Of a stretch of DNA of 20,860 nucleotides, positions 15,597 to 20,860 are shown piece by piece. The notes beneath the pieces were generated by a model, which saw nothing but the letters and a program-made list of their open reading frames with translations, did not search any database and was not told where the DNA came from. The translations under genes and the position numbers were made by a program. Numbering within the stretch: position 1 is the stretch's first letter; the number at the start of each line of letters is the position of its first letter. Location of the stretch: the NCBI GenBank assembly GCA_036675025.1, contig JAKFFN010000391.1:1-20860 (forward strand), given 5' to 3'. This stretch comes from JAKFFN01 sp036675025 (lineage in GTDB: Bacteria; Sumerlaeota; Sumerlaeia; Sumerlaeales; Sumerlaeaceae).

Positions 15597-15689
15597 CTAT
15601 TGGGTAAGCACCGTTTCGTTCATACCGTAAATATATAGCAGAACCAGTGCGGCAATAACCAGGATAACAATGACGACGATTCGGATCAC
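15597..15689 (-). CDS. Small single-pass membrane peptide, 30 aa
   Basis: This short gene encodes 30 residues: GTG start at 15687-15689, TAG stop at 15597-15599. The peptide is MIRIVVIVILVIAALV followed by LLYIYGMNETVLTQ. One hydrophobic helix spans about residues 3-21, with Arg3 near the N-terminus and a polar tail, so it probably sits in the inner membrane with the N-terminus inside. A near-perfect ribosome binding site AAGGAGG lies seven bases upstream. It starts 40 bp after the stop of the RmlC-like gene on the same strand, so it may share that transcript. No family is recognised with confidence. Confidence 0.6.
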   Translation of the reverse strand: MIRIVVIVILVIAALVLLYIYGMNETVLTQ

Positions 15690-15696
15690 GGGCGAT

Positions 15697-15703
15697 CCTC
15701 CTT
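15697..15703 (-). promoter_or_regulatory. Strong ribosome binding site of the 30-aa peptide
   Basis: The minus strand reads AAGGAGG seven bases before GTG 15689. It is one of the strongest Shine-Dalgarno matches in the window and is the main evidence that the short reading frame is translated. Confidence 0.7.
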
Positions 15704-15728
15704 ATGGATTCCGCTACACCGCAGCGGC

Positions 15729-16196
15729 TCAGCCGTCCTTGCGCGACCAGTCATAGGGGATTTCGCCACTATGCGGGTCCACACGGTACTCGTCCGGCTC
15801 TGCGTAATTATATAACTCGGTAGGCACGTTAATCACCAGCGCCTCATGCTCGCTGATGCACTTGAAGCCGTGATAAACCAGCGGCGGAATCTGCAGCACC
15901 ATGGGGTTCCAGTCGCCCATAAAAAACTCGTTCACCACGCCATGGGTGGGGCTGTTCTCGCGGGAATCGTACAGCACAACCTTCATCATCCCCCGCACCA
16001 CGATAAAGTGGTCGGTCTGCAGGCGATGGAAGTGCCAGGCCTTCACCACGCCCGGGTACGCAGAAGTGAGGTAAACCTGCCCGAACTTCATGAAAATCTC
16101 GTCATCCGAGCGGAGCATTTCCATCAGGCGCCCCCGCTCATCGGGCATTACCTTGAGTTGTTTCGTGCGTACATCCTGGATCAGCTTCTTAGACAT
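15729..16196 (-). CDS. dTDP-4-dehydrorhamnose 3,5-epimerase-like cupin (RmlC family)
   Basis: This ~155-aa cupin belongs to the RmlC-like sugar epimerase family that acts on nucleotide-linked 4-keto sugars for surface polysaccharides. Family segments are KVMPDERGRLMEMLRSDDEI, FGQVYLTSAYPGVVKAWHFH (with the active-site His region), GVVNEFFMGDWNPMVLQIPP, YHGFKCISEHEALVINVPTE, and a C-terminal YNYAEPDEYRVDP/IPYDWSRKDG. I chose ATG 16194-16196, which gives the family's usual N-terminus. A GTG at 16280 would add 28 residues with no family similarity. It could complete a deoxysugar pathway used by the glycosyltransferase and ligase, but rmlA, B and D are not in the window. Confidence 0.85.
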   Translation of the reverse strand: MSKKLIQDVRTKQLKVMPDERGRLMEMLRSDDEIFMKFGQVYLTSAYPGVVKAWHFHRLQTDHFIVVRGMMKVVLYDSRENSPTHGVVNEFFMGDWNPMVLQIPPLVYHGFKCISEHEALVINVPTELYNYAEPDEYRVDPHSGEIPYDWSRKDG

Positions 16197-16339
16197 AGAA
16201 CCGATATGGCTAGCCGGATTGGCCGTGGCAATGAGAAAATGCGGGGGAATTTCGCTGGCATCCCGGTATGGCTCGGTCACAAAAACTCACAATATTAACG
16301 ATTTGACACTGAGATATCGGCCGCGCCTCAATTTACTGC

Positions 16340-17293
16340 ATGGATTTACCAGGGGACGTATTAAAAGCCGTGTTAGGTATCCCATTTCTTGCAGCAATCG
16401 CGCTGCTAGTCACCTGGGCAGCGTTACAGGTGGGGATGCATGCAGTAACACTCGCTACTGGCAGACTTGAACCCAATGCACCCGCCCGACAGTGGTGGGA
16501 AAAGAACGAGTTAATAGCACTCTTTGGGATCATTGCCCCCATTCCAGACCTTTTTGTAAAAGACGCAGCCTTAGTTCAGCTTATTGTCGGGAATCCATTT
16601 GTCGGGGTAACCAGCATTGGTATCGTCACCGGACTCGCATTGGGGCTGGTCGGTTTCCGCCGAACGAACTGGGTTATCTCCTCTGCTACTGCCGTGTTTG
16701 CAGGTGGCATCTGGTTGCTTCTTTATAAAGTGCCGTTTTTGTGGACGAATGCAACGCTGGTCGTCTTCTATGCCGTTGCGGCCGTGGTCACGTGTTACTT
16801 CTATGTAAGGGCTTTTCAGGTGGCAGTAGGCGCCTGCGATGAACTCATCACCGATTTCAGCGATCCCGACATTGCCGATCGCATCCGTCATGGTGTCGAA
16901 TTACTGATTAGCGACGGCAAACTCCTGTCTACTCAGCCGAAGGCAAGACCAACCTCCTTCGTCTCCGGGTTCTTGCACAAACAGCTTGATTTCACGGCGC
17001 TCGCTCATCCGGAAGGCCTCTACCTGCGTATCTCTGCGCCTGGACCCGATGTCCCAGAAATTGACCCCGGCTACCCGGTCAAGCGGCGCGCAATATGGTT
17101 TCTCGTTCCATGGGAAAACCTCAAGGTCGTCAAATTTGATCGCATCATTGGGCATACAGAAATCCGCATGCGACTTCGCAATTCCGGTCACGAACTCGTG
17201 CTTGAGCATCCACCAAAGAAAATAAAGAAGTACCTGTCCGGCCTGGAACCTGACAGTATTAACCGGCAGTCTGCCATCGGCACTCCGGGGTAA
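16340..17293 (+). CDS. Hypothetical membrane protein, 317 aa
   Basis: I do not recognise this protein. The N-terminal half has about four to five hydrophobic segments (residues 8-32, 58-70, 78-106, 110-133 and 138-158). The C-terminal half (about 165-317) is soluble and probably cytoplasmic, with beta-rich character (GLYLRISAPGPDVPEIDPGY, then RAIWFLVPWENLKVVKF and TEIRMRLRNSGHELVLEHPP). The start ATG 16340 has no clear ribosome binding site. A TTGACA at 16303-16308 lies upstream without a good -10. It is divergent from the RmlC-like gene and followed by a repeat-filled spacer. No catalytic motif is visible. Confidence 0.7.
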   Translation: MDLPGDVLKAVLGIPFLAAIALLVTWAALQVGMHAVTLATGRLEPNAPARQWWEKNELIALFGIIAPIPDLFVKDAALVQLIVGNPFVGVTSIGIVTGLALGLVGFRRTNWVISSATAVFAGGIWLLLYKVPFLWTNATLVVFYAVAAVVTCYFYVRAFQVAVGACDELITDFSDPDIADRIRHGVELLISDGKLLSTQPKARPTSFVSGFLHKQLDFTALAHPEGLYLRISAPGPDVPEIDPGYPVKRRAIWFLVPWENLKVVKFDRIIGHTEIRMRLRNSGHELVLEHPPKKIKKYLSGLEPDSINRQSAIGTPG

Positions 17294-17383
17294 GCCCGTG
17301 TGGAAGTAACGATTTTGAGTCGGGCTTCCGGTCCTGAAAAACAAGAAAACCAGACTTCCTGGGCTCGCAGCCTGGACTGGTAA

Positions 17384-17447
17384 GCAGCGTCATCGCGCGT
17401 TTCTCCCCTAACCGCCTTTCCCAGAGAGAAAACACAGCGGTAGCTGA
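17384..17447 (+). repeat. Direct repeat copy 1 (~64 bp)
   Basis: This copy begins GCAGCGTCATCGCGCGTTT and ends near GAAAACACAGCGGTAGCTG. It matches 17566-17630 over its full length with scattered substitutions and a one-base gap. Confidence 0.8.
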
Positions 17448-17498
17448 ACGTAGAATTTAGAACGCGACCCGTAATCGTTAGCCACAAACAAGTCGTTG

Positions 17499-17531
17499 CC
17501 GTGGCGGGTAGCGCGGAATTTATTCCGTAAA
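17499..17531 (+). repeat. 33-bp inverted repeat, left arm
   Basis: This arm begins CCGTGGCGGGTAGC and contains the palindromic core CGGAATTTATTCCG before ending GTAAA. It is the exact reverse complement of 17820-17852. The core by itself can form a 6-bp stem. Confidence 0.9.
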
Positions 17532-17565
17532 GTGGACGTCCCATCCACCCCACACTCCAGCCCAC

Positions 17566-17630
17566 GCAGCGTCGTTGTGCGTTTATCCGCCAACGGCCTT
17601 TCCCGGAGGGAAAACACAGCGGTTGCCGGA
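17566..17630 (+). repeat. Direct repeat copy 2 (~65 bp)
   Basis: This copy begins GCAGCGTCGTTGTGCGTTT and ends near GAAAACACAGCGGTTGCCG. The best-conserved block is CCTTTCCC[AG]GAG[AG]GAAAACACAGCGGT. It lies inside the 33-bp inverted repeat pair, while copy 1 lies outside. Confidence 0.8.
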
Positions 17631-17819
17631 GGTCAGGAGCACAGACGCCGTAGCGGCTGGGGTCCGCCACCTCCGGTAAAGCGCCCCCAAAATCCCTACC
17701 CCGGCAGGGGTTGCACAACCTCGCCGCTAAAGATAATTAGGGGAAAAGTCGGGACAGGCAATACTTCTATTATTTGCGTAACTGGAAGCCGAAACGCCGG
17801 CTGCTGAGGTGGCGTCTGC

Positions 17820-17852
17820 TTTACGGAATAAATTCCGCGCTACCCGCCACGG
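17820..17852 (-). repeat. 33-bp inverted repeat, right arm
   Basis: This arm is the exact reverse complement of 17499-17531. Similarity continues imperfectly inward for about 14 bp. No target-site duplication is visible outside the two arms. Confidence 0.9.
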
Positions 17853-17962
17853 TCTAAATTCAGCTTTAATCAACGGGTTGCTGGGGCGCGGTTACGTACT
17901 GAGATAAGAGTCTGTAGAAAAACAGTGGAACTCCCTTTCCTGCACAGTTACGTATTCCACCT

Positions 17963-18355
17963 ATGACTTCTGGCTTATCCGGTTATGCGTGGGTTGCACT
18001 GGGCGGTGCGCTTGGGGCGATGGCTCGCATGGGCATGGGGCGATGGGTGCGCTCTTTTGCCGGCGGAGCATTCCCGTGGCACACGTTTACCATTAACGTC
18101 CTGGGGAGTTTCTTTTTGGGCTTCCTAGCAACAGCCATTGCCCTTCGCGGCACAACGCATGCCGCTTCTCTTAACCACTTTGCCGCGATTGGTTTCCTTG
18201 GCGCGTTCACTACGTTCTCGGCCTTTGAACTGGAAACATGGAATCTTGTCACCGAGGGGCGATGGCCGGTGGCGCTGCTTTATGTTCTTTCCAGTGTACT
18301 GGCTGGTTTTGCAGGGCTTGGACTTGGAGTTTACGCAGGGCGATTCGTGCAGTAG
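17963..18355 (+). CDS. crcB: Fluoride channel CrcB/Fluc
   Basis: This 130-aa, four-helix membrane protein forms a dual-topology dimer that exports fluoride. Family motifs are GGALGAMARMGMGRW (residues 14-28), TFTINVLGSFFLGF with the pore Asn45, and GFLGAFTTFSAFELE at 77-91, which carries the Na+ site and phenylalanine track. Length is normal. ATG 17963 is preceded by CCACCT rather than a ribosome binding site. I looked for a fluoride riboswitch in the 150 bp upstream and did not see one. The GH97 gene starts 24 bp downstream of the stop, so the two may be co-transcribed. Confidence 0.93.
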   Translation: MTSGLSGYAWVALGGALGAMARMGMGRWVRSFAGGAFPWHTFTINVLGSFFLGFLATAIALRGTTHAASLNHFAAIGFLGAFTTFSAFELETWNLVTEGRWPVALLYVLSSVLAGFAGLGLGVYAGRFVQ

Positions 18356-18379
18356 CATTCTTTCAGGAGATTAGCAGTT

Positions 18380-20197
18380 ATGAAGAAGTTCTGGGTTTTG
18401 AGCGGAGTTGTTGCGGGTGTTCTGTCTGCAGTACCTGGCATGGCAAAGCAGTACACGCTGGCATCGCCGGATGGTGACCTGCAGGTACAGATTAACACGG
18501 ATGATGGACTCAGCTACAGCGTGAACCGTGGCGGTCAGCCGATTCTTCCTTCTGTTGAGGCGTCCATGGTTCTTGAAAATGGAAACCTGCCTGCCAGCGG
18601 CGCTCAGCCTGTAAAGGACTCACAACGATCTGAAGAGTCGACCATTTCCCTGCCTGTCGCAATAAAAAATTCCGCGATCCCTGACCATTTCAACGAGCTT
18701 GCGCTGGAATACGAAGATGGCAGCCGGATTCTATTCCGCGCCTATGACGACGCCGTTGCCCACCGTTTTGAGACCAAAGCCACTGGTGATCTTACTGTCC
18801 GCGATGAGCGCTTTGATGTCTCTTTCCCGGCCGGGGCTAAAGCGTGGTTTGCCAAACCGAAAGACTGGTTCCATAGCTATGAGAACGCCTATGTGACGGA
18901 ACCCATCGGCGCCCTGGGCGAAGCTAAAGCCCAGCTGCCGCTCCTTGTGGATATTGGTGCGCCAGGTAAGGTGCTAATAACCGAAAGCGACCTGGTCGAT
19001 TATCCCGGCCTCTATTTTACTGGAGCCGGAACCGACAGCCTCAAATCCATCTTTCCGCCGGCGGTGAAGAGCGAAATCAAAAACGATCCGGCCAAAGATA
19101 ACTGGGACCGCAGTTTCAAGCCCGATGAGCGCTTCGATTATATCGCCCAGACCTCCGGCACCCGCACCTTTCCCTGGCGCATCATTGCCGTCGCCGAGAA
19201 AGATATCGACCTGCTCAATAACGAAATCGTCTACAAGCTGGCATCGCCTTCCAAAATCGGAGATGCCAGCTGGATCAAACCCGGGCTTGTGGCTTGGGAC
19301 TGGTGGAACAACTGGAATCTCACTGGCGTGGATTTCGTCGCCGGACCCAATACGGAAACGTACAAGTACTTCATCGACTTCGCTTCGAAGAACGGCATTC
19401 CTTATATCATGATGGACGAAGGCTGGTACGAGTTGGGCGACATCATGAAACCAACCGATGTGATTAACGTACCCGAGATCGTGAACTACGGCAAAAGCAA
19501 GAACGTCGATGTGATCCTGTGGACCGTCTGGCGCACGCTGGATGACAAGATGGAAGAAGCCATGAGCACCTTCCAGAAGTGGGGAGTGAAGGGCATCAAG
19601 GTCGACTTCATGGACCGTGATGATCAGGACATTGTAAATTTCTACTTCCGCTGCGCCGACATGGCCGCCAGGCACAAGCTCATGGTGGACTACCACGGCT
19701 GCCATAAACCCGCCGGCCTGCAGCGCACGTATCCAAACGTCGTCAACTTTGAAGGCGTACCGGGGCTTGAATACTGCAAGTGGTCAGACAGCATGAGTTC
19801 CCCGCCGCTGGTCGCCACCATTCCTTATACGCGCATGTTTGCAGGGCCAATGGACTATACGCCCGGTGCCCTGCGCAACGGCGCACCATTCCAGGACTGG
19901 GAGCTGCCGCCGGCGATGGAGCGGGTGCGGAGCAGGCTGAAGGCCGCCGACGACGGCGACCGGCAGATGGTGGCGATCCTGACGGCGGTGCTGTCCGACG
20001 GGCTCGACGCCGTCGAGGCTGCCTGCCGGCAGGCACTCGTCGAGAACGTCTGCTCGTCCGCCGTCATCTTGAATATCCTGGCCCGACGGCGAGATCCGGC
20101 GCCGGTCGTCACCATCCTCACCCCGGACGCGCTTCGCCTGCAGCACGAACCGCAGGCCGACTGCGCTCGCTACGACAGCCTCAGGAGGGCAAGCTGA
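18380..20197 (+). CDS. GH97 family glycoside hydrolase fused in frame to an IstA C-terminus (chimera)
   Basis: The first ~496 residues are an exported GH97 alpha-glycosidase. A signal peptide (KKFWVLSGVVAGVLSAVPGMA, cut near residue 22) is followed by the N-terminal beta-sandwich and the TIM-barrel. The barrel has GLVAWDWWNNWNL (302-314), GIPYIMMDEGWYELGD (339-354) and IKVDFMDRDDQD (406-417). Asp409 lies where retaining GH97 members, such as alpha-galactosidases, have their nucleophile; Glu458 or Glu464 (NFEGVPGLE) is the likely acid/base. After MDYTPG (491-496) the sequence changes abruptly to ALRNGAPFQDWELPPAMERV, the C-terminal region of IS21 IstA, for ~109 residues. The last part of the GH97 barrel and its C-terminal beta domain are missing, so the enzyme is unlikely to work. 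AGGAGA lies nine bases before ATG 18380. Confidence 0.85.
   Translation: MKKFWVLSGVVAGVLSAVPGMAKQYTLASPDGDLQVQINTDDGLSYSVNRGGQPILPSVEASMVLENGNLPASGAQPVKDSQRSEESTISLPVAIKNSAIPDHFNELALEYEDGSRILFRAYDDAVAHRFETKATGDLTVRDERFDVSFPAGAKAWFAKPKDWFHSYENAYVTEPIGALGEAKAQLPLLVDIGAPGKVLITESDLVDYPGLYFTGAGTDSLKSIFPPAVKSEIKNDPAKDNWDRSFKPDERFDYIAQTSGTRTFPWRIIAVAEKDIDLLNNEIVYKLASPSKIGDASWIKPGLVAWDWWNNWNLTGVDFVAGPNTETYKYFIDFASKNGIPYIMMDEGWYELGDIMKPTDVINVPEIVNYGKSKNVDVILWTVWRTLDDKMEEAMSTFQKWGVKGIKVDFMDRDDQDIVNFYFRCADMAARHKLMVDYHGCHKPAGLQRTYPNVVNFEGVPGLEYCKWSDSMSSPPLVATIPYTRMFAGPMDYTPGALRNGAPFQDWELPPAMERVRSRLKAADDGDRQMVAILTAVLSDGLDAVEAACRQALVENVCSSAVILNILARRRDPAPVVTILTPDALRLQHEPQADCARYDSLRRAS
19866..20197 (+). pseudogene. 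istA: IS21-family transposase IstA, C-terminal fragment
   Basis: From about residue 497 of the chimeric frame, the sequence matches the IstA C-terminus: ALRNGAPFQDWELPPAMERV, DDGDRQMVAILTAVLSDGLD, AVILNILARRRDP, and the end ADCARYDSLRRAS. The first ~80% of IstA (DNA-binding domain and DDE catalytic core) and the left IS end are missing. Codon use is GC-richer than in the preceding GH97 part. The stop TGA overlaps the istB start. The boundary can be placed only to about 19863-19875, since PGAL could belong to either parent. Confidence 0.85.
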
Positions 20198-20860
20198 TGG
20201 AACGCACACAGGTTCTGGATCTGATGGGGACGCTGAAGCTCTACGGCATGCGCAGCGCCTATGACGAGGTCATGGCTACAGGTATCAAACGCCAGCACGA
20301 GCCGCCGAGGATTGTCGGCGATCTGCTGTCGGCTGAGATCGCCGAGAAGCAGGCGCGCTCCATCAAATACCAGCTCACCGTCGCCAAGCTGCCGATCGCC
20401 AAGGACATCGAGGAGTTCGACTTCGACGGCACGCCGGTCAATGAGGTGCTGGTCCGGGACCTTGCCAACGGCACCTTCGTCGCCGACCAGCGCAACGCCG
20501 TGCTCATCGGCGGCACCGGAACCGGCAAGTCGCATCTGGCAATTGCCCTTGCCCGATCCCTGATCCGCAACGGAACACGTGGTCGCTTCTACAACGTCGT
20601 CGATCTCGTCAATCGTCTCGAGACCGAGCACCGCAACGGCAAGCAGGGACGCATTGCCGATTACCTGACCCGGCTCGACTTCGTCGTGCTCGATGAACTC
20701 GGCTATCTCCCGTTCGCGCAAGCCGGCGGGCAATTGCTCTTCCACCTGATCAGCAGGCTCTACGAACGGACCTCGGTCATCGTCACCACCAACCTGGCGT
20801 TCGGCGAATGGCCCGCCGTCTTCGGCGACGCCAAGATGACGACAGCGCTCCTCGACCGTC
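20197..20860 (+). CDS. istB: IS21-family ATP-binding protein IstB (partial)
   Basis: This is the AAA+ helper ATPase that directs IS21-type transposition. The window holds 221 codons without a stop; full IstB is about 245-260 residues, so only the C-terminal ~30 are missing. It begins MERTQVLDLMGTLKLYGM and includes the N-terminal helical domain (SAYDEVMATGIKRQHEPPRI), Walker A GGTGTGKSHLA near residue 108, Walker B FVVLDELGYLPF near 163, and the sensor-1 segment VIVTTNLAFGEWPAVFGD. CAGGAGGG lies seven bases before ATG 20197, which overlaps the istA stop (TGATG). Its GC-rich codons set it apart from the rest of the window and suggest a different source genome, perhaps an alphaproteobacterium (impression only). 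Confidence 0.93.
   Translation, partial: MERTQVLDLMGTLKLYGMRSAYDEVMATGIKRQHEPPRIVGDLLSAEIAEKQARSIKYQLTVAKLPIAKDIEEFDFDGTPVNEVLVRDLANGTFVADQRNAVLIGGTGTGKSHLAIALARSLIRNGTRGRFYNVVDLVNRLETEHRNGKQGRIADYLTRLDFVVLDELGYLPFAQAGGQLLFHLISRLYERTSVIVTTNLAFGEWPAVFGDAKMTTALLDR

Larger units (their letters stand above)
17294..17962. other. Gene-free spacer built of dispersed repeats
   Basis: This 669-bp stretch has no credible gene. It contains two ~64-bp direct repeats 182 bp apart, a perfect 33-bp inverted repeat pair enclosing 288 bp, and a shorter GC-rich dyad (CCGGAGGT at about 17626 against ACCTCCGG at about 17670). Right after the stop codon, AAGCCCG (17292-17298) and CGGGCTT (17321-17327) could pair, but no T-run follows. 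The 103-codon plus-strand and 176-codon minus-strand open frames here run through the repeats and have no protein-like character. Confidence 0.75.
19866..20860 (+). mobile_element. Partial IS21-family insertion sequence (istA 3' end and istB)
   Basis: The element is recognised by the istA/istB order with overlapping stop and start codons. It is truncated on both sides: at the left by the junction with GH97 and at the right by the window end. No terminal inverted repeat or target duplication can therefore be seen. Confidence 0.85.

Noticed and set aside
16303..16337. TTGACA-based promoter for the 317-aa membrane protein gene
   Set aside because: The -35 is perfect, but nothing resembling a -10 occurs at 16-18 bp spacing.
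17188..17718. 176-codon minus-strand open frame
   Set aside because: It spans the end of the membrane protein gene and both direct repeats, has odd composition (many Cys/Trp/Arg), and looks like repeat translation.
17810..17962. Possible fluoride riboswitch upstream of crcB
   Set aside because: The conserved crcB-motif elements (a short GC stem, pseudoknot partner and the late TGATG...CTCC-type segment) are not present. Only a small CTGT/ACAG hairpin and a repeated GTTACGTA were seen.
20170..20745. 191-codon minus-strand open frame
   Set aside because: It is antisense to istB, which has clear Walker A and B motifs; high-GC genes commonly leave long shadow frames.

Overview
The window looks like chromosomal DNA of a Gram-negative bacterium of moderately high GC content. 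It carries O-antigen ligase and glycosyltransferase genes, an exported HtrA protease, MurB, and an exported glycoside hydrolase. Nothing seen here fixes the phylum. The gene order is not one I recognise from well-studied Proteobacteria, and an uncultivated lineage known from metagenome assemblies is possible (inference only). Most genes are housekeeping or envelope functions in short operons on the minus strand.

Layout. 1-1.7 kb: the 3' end of an rtcB RNA ligase gene with an apparent one-base frameshift, a convergent CPBP membrane protease gene, and a small gene of unknown function. 1.7-3.3 kb: livF and livG, the two ATPases of a branched-chain amino acid type ABC importer, without the other subunits. 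3.4-4.6 kb: an HtrA/DegQ protease with a clear terminator and an operator-like dyad near its start. 4.7-7.2 kb: a class III aminotransferase overlapping a stand-alone MprF-like (DUF2156) aminoacyl-transfer domain. 7.3-9.9 kb: a glycosyltransferase and an O-antigen ligase/polymerase, overlapping by 4 bp. 10.0-13.5 kb (plus strand): an exported TPR protein, murB and a precorrin-2 dehydrogenase-like gene. 13.5-16.2 kb (minus strand): an RmlC-like cupin epimerase, a previously unmarked 30-residue membrane peptide, a tract of tandem repeats, a DUF4230 protein and pheA. 16.3-18.4 kb (plus strand): an unknown membrane protein, a 669-bp gene-free stretch built from direct and inverted repeats, and the fluoride channel gene crcB. 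18.4-20.9 kb: a GH97 glycosidase whose reading frame runs straight into the C-terminus of an IS21-type IstA transposase, followed by istB, which leaves the window.

How the genes fit together. Envelope biogenesis is the main theme: MurB for peptidoglycan, the glycosyltransferase, Wzy/WaaL-like protein and RmlC-like epimerase for surface polysaccharide, HtrA for periplasmic quality control, and possibly aminoacylated lipids. PheA, the precorrin-2 dehydrogenase and the aminotransferase are ordinary biosynthesis.

The points most worth a second look are the 30-aa peptide, the two repeat tracts, the coupled aminotransferase/DUF2156 pair, the GH97-IstA chimera (true rearrangement or misassembly), and the frame break in rtcB. 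I did not find a defence system, CRISPR array, tRNA, rRNA or an evident new multi-gene system.
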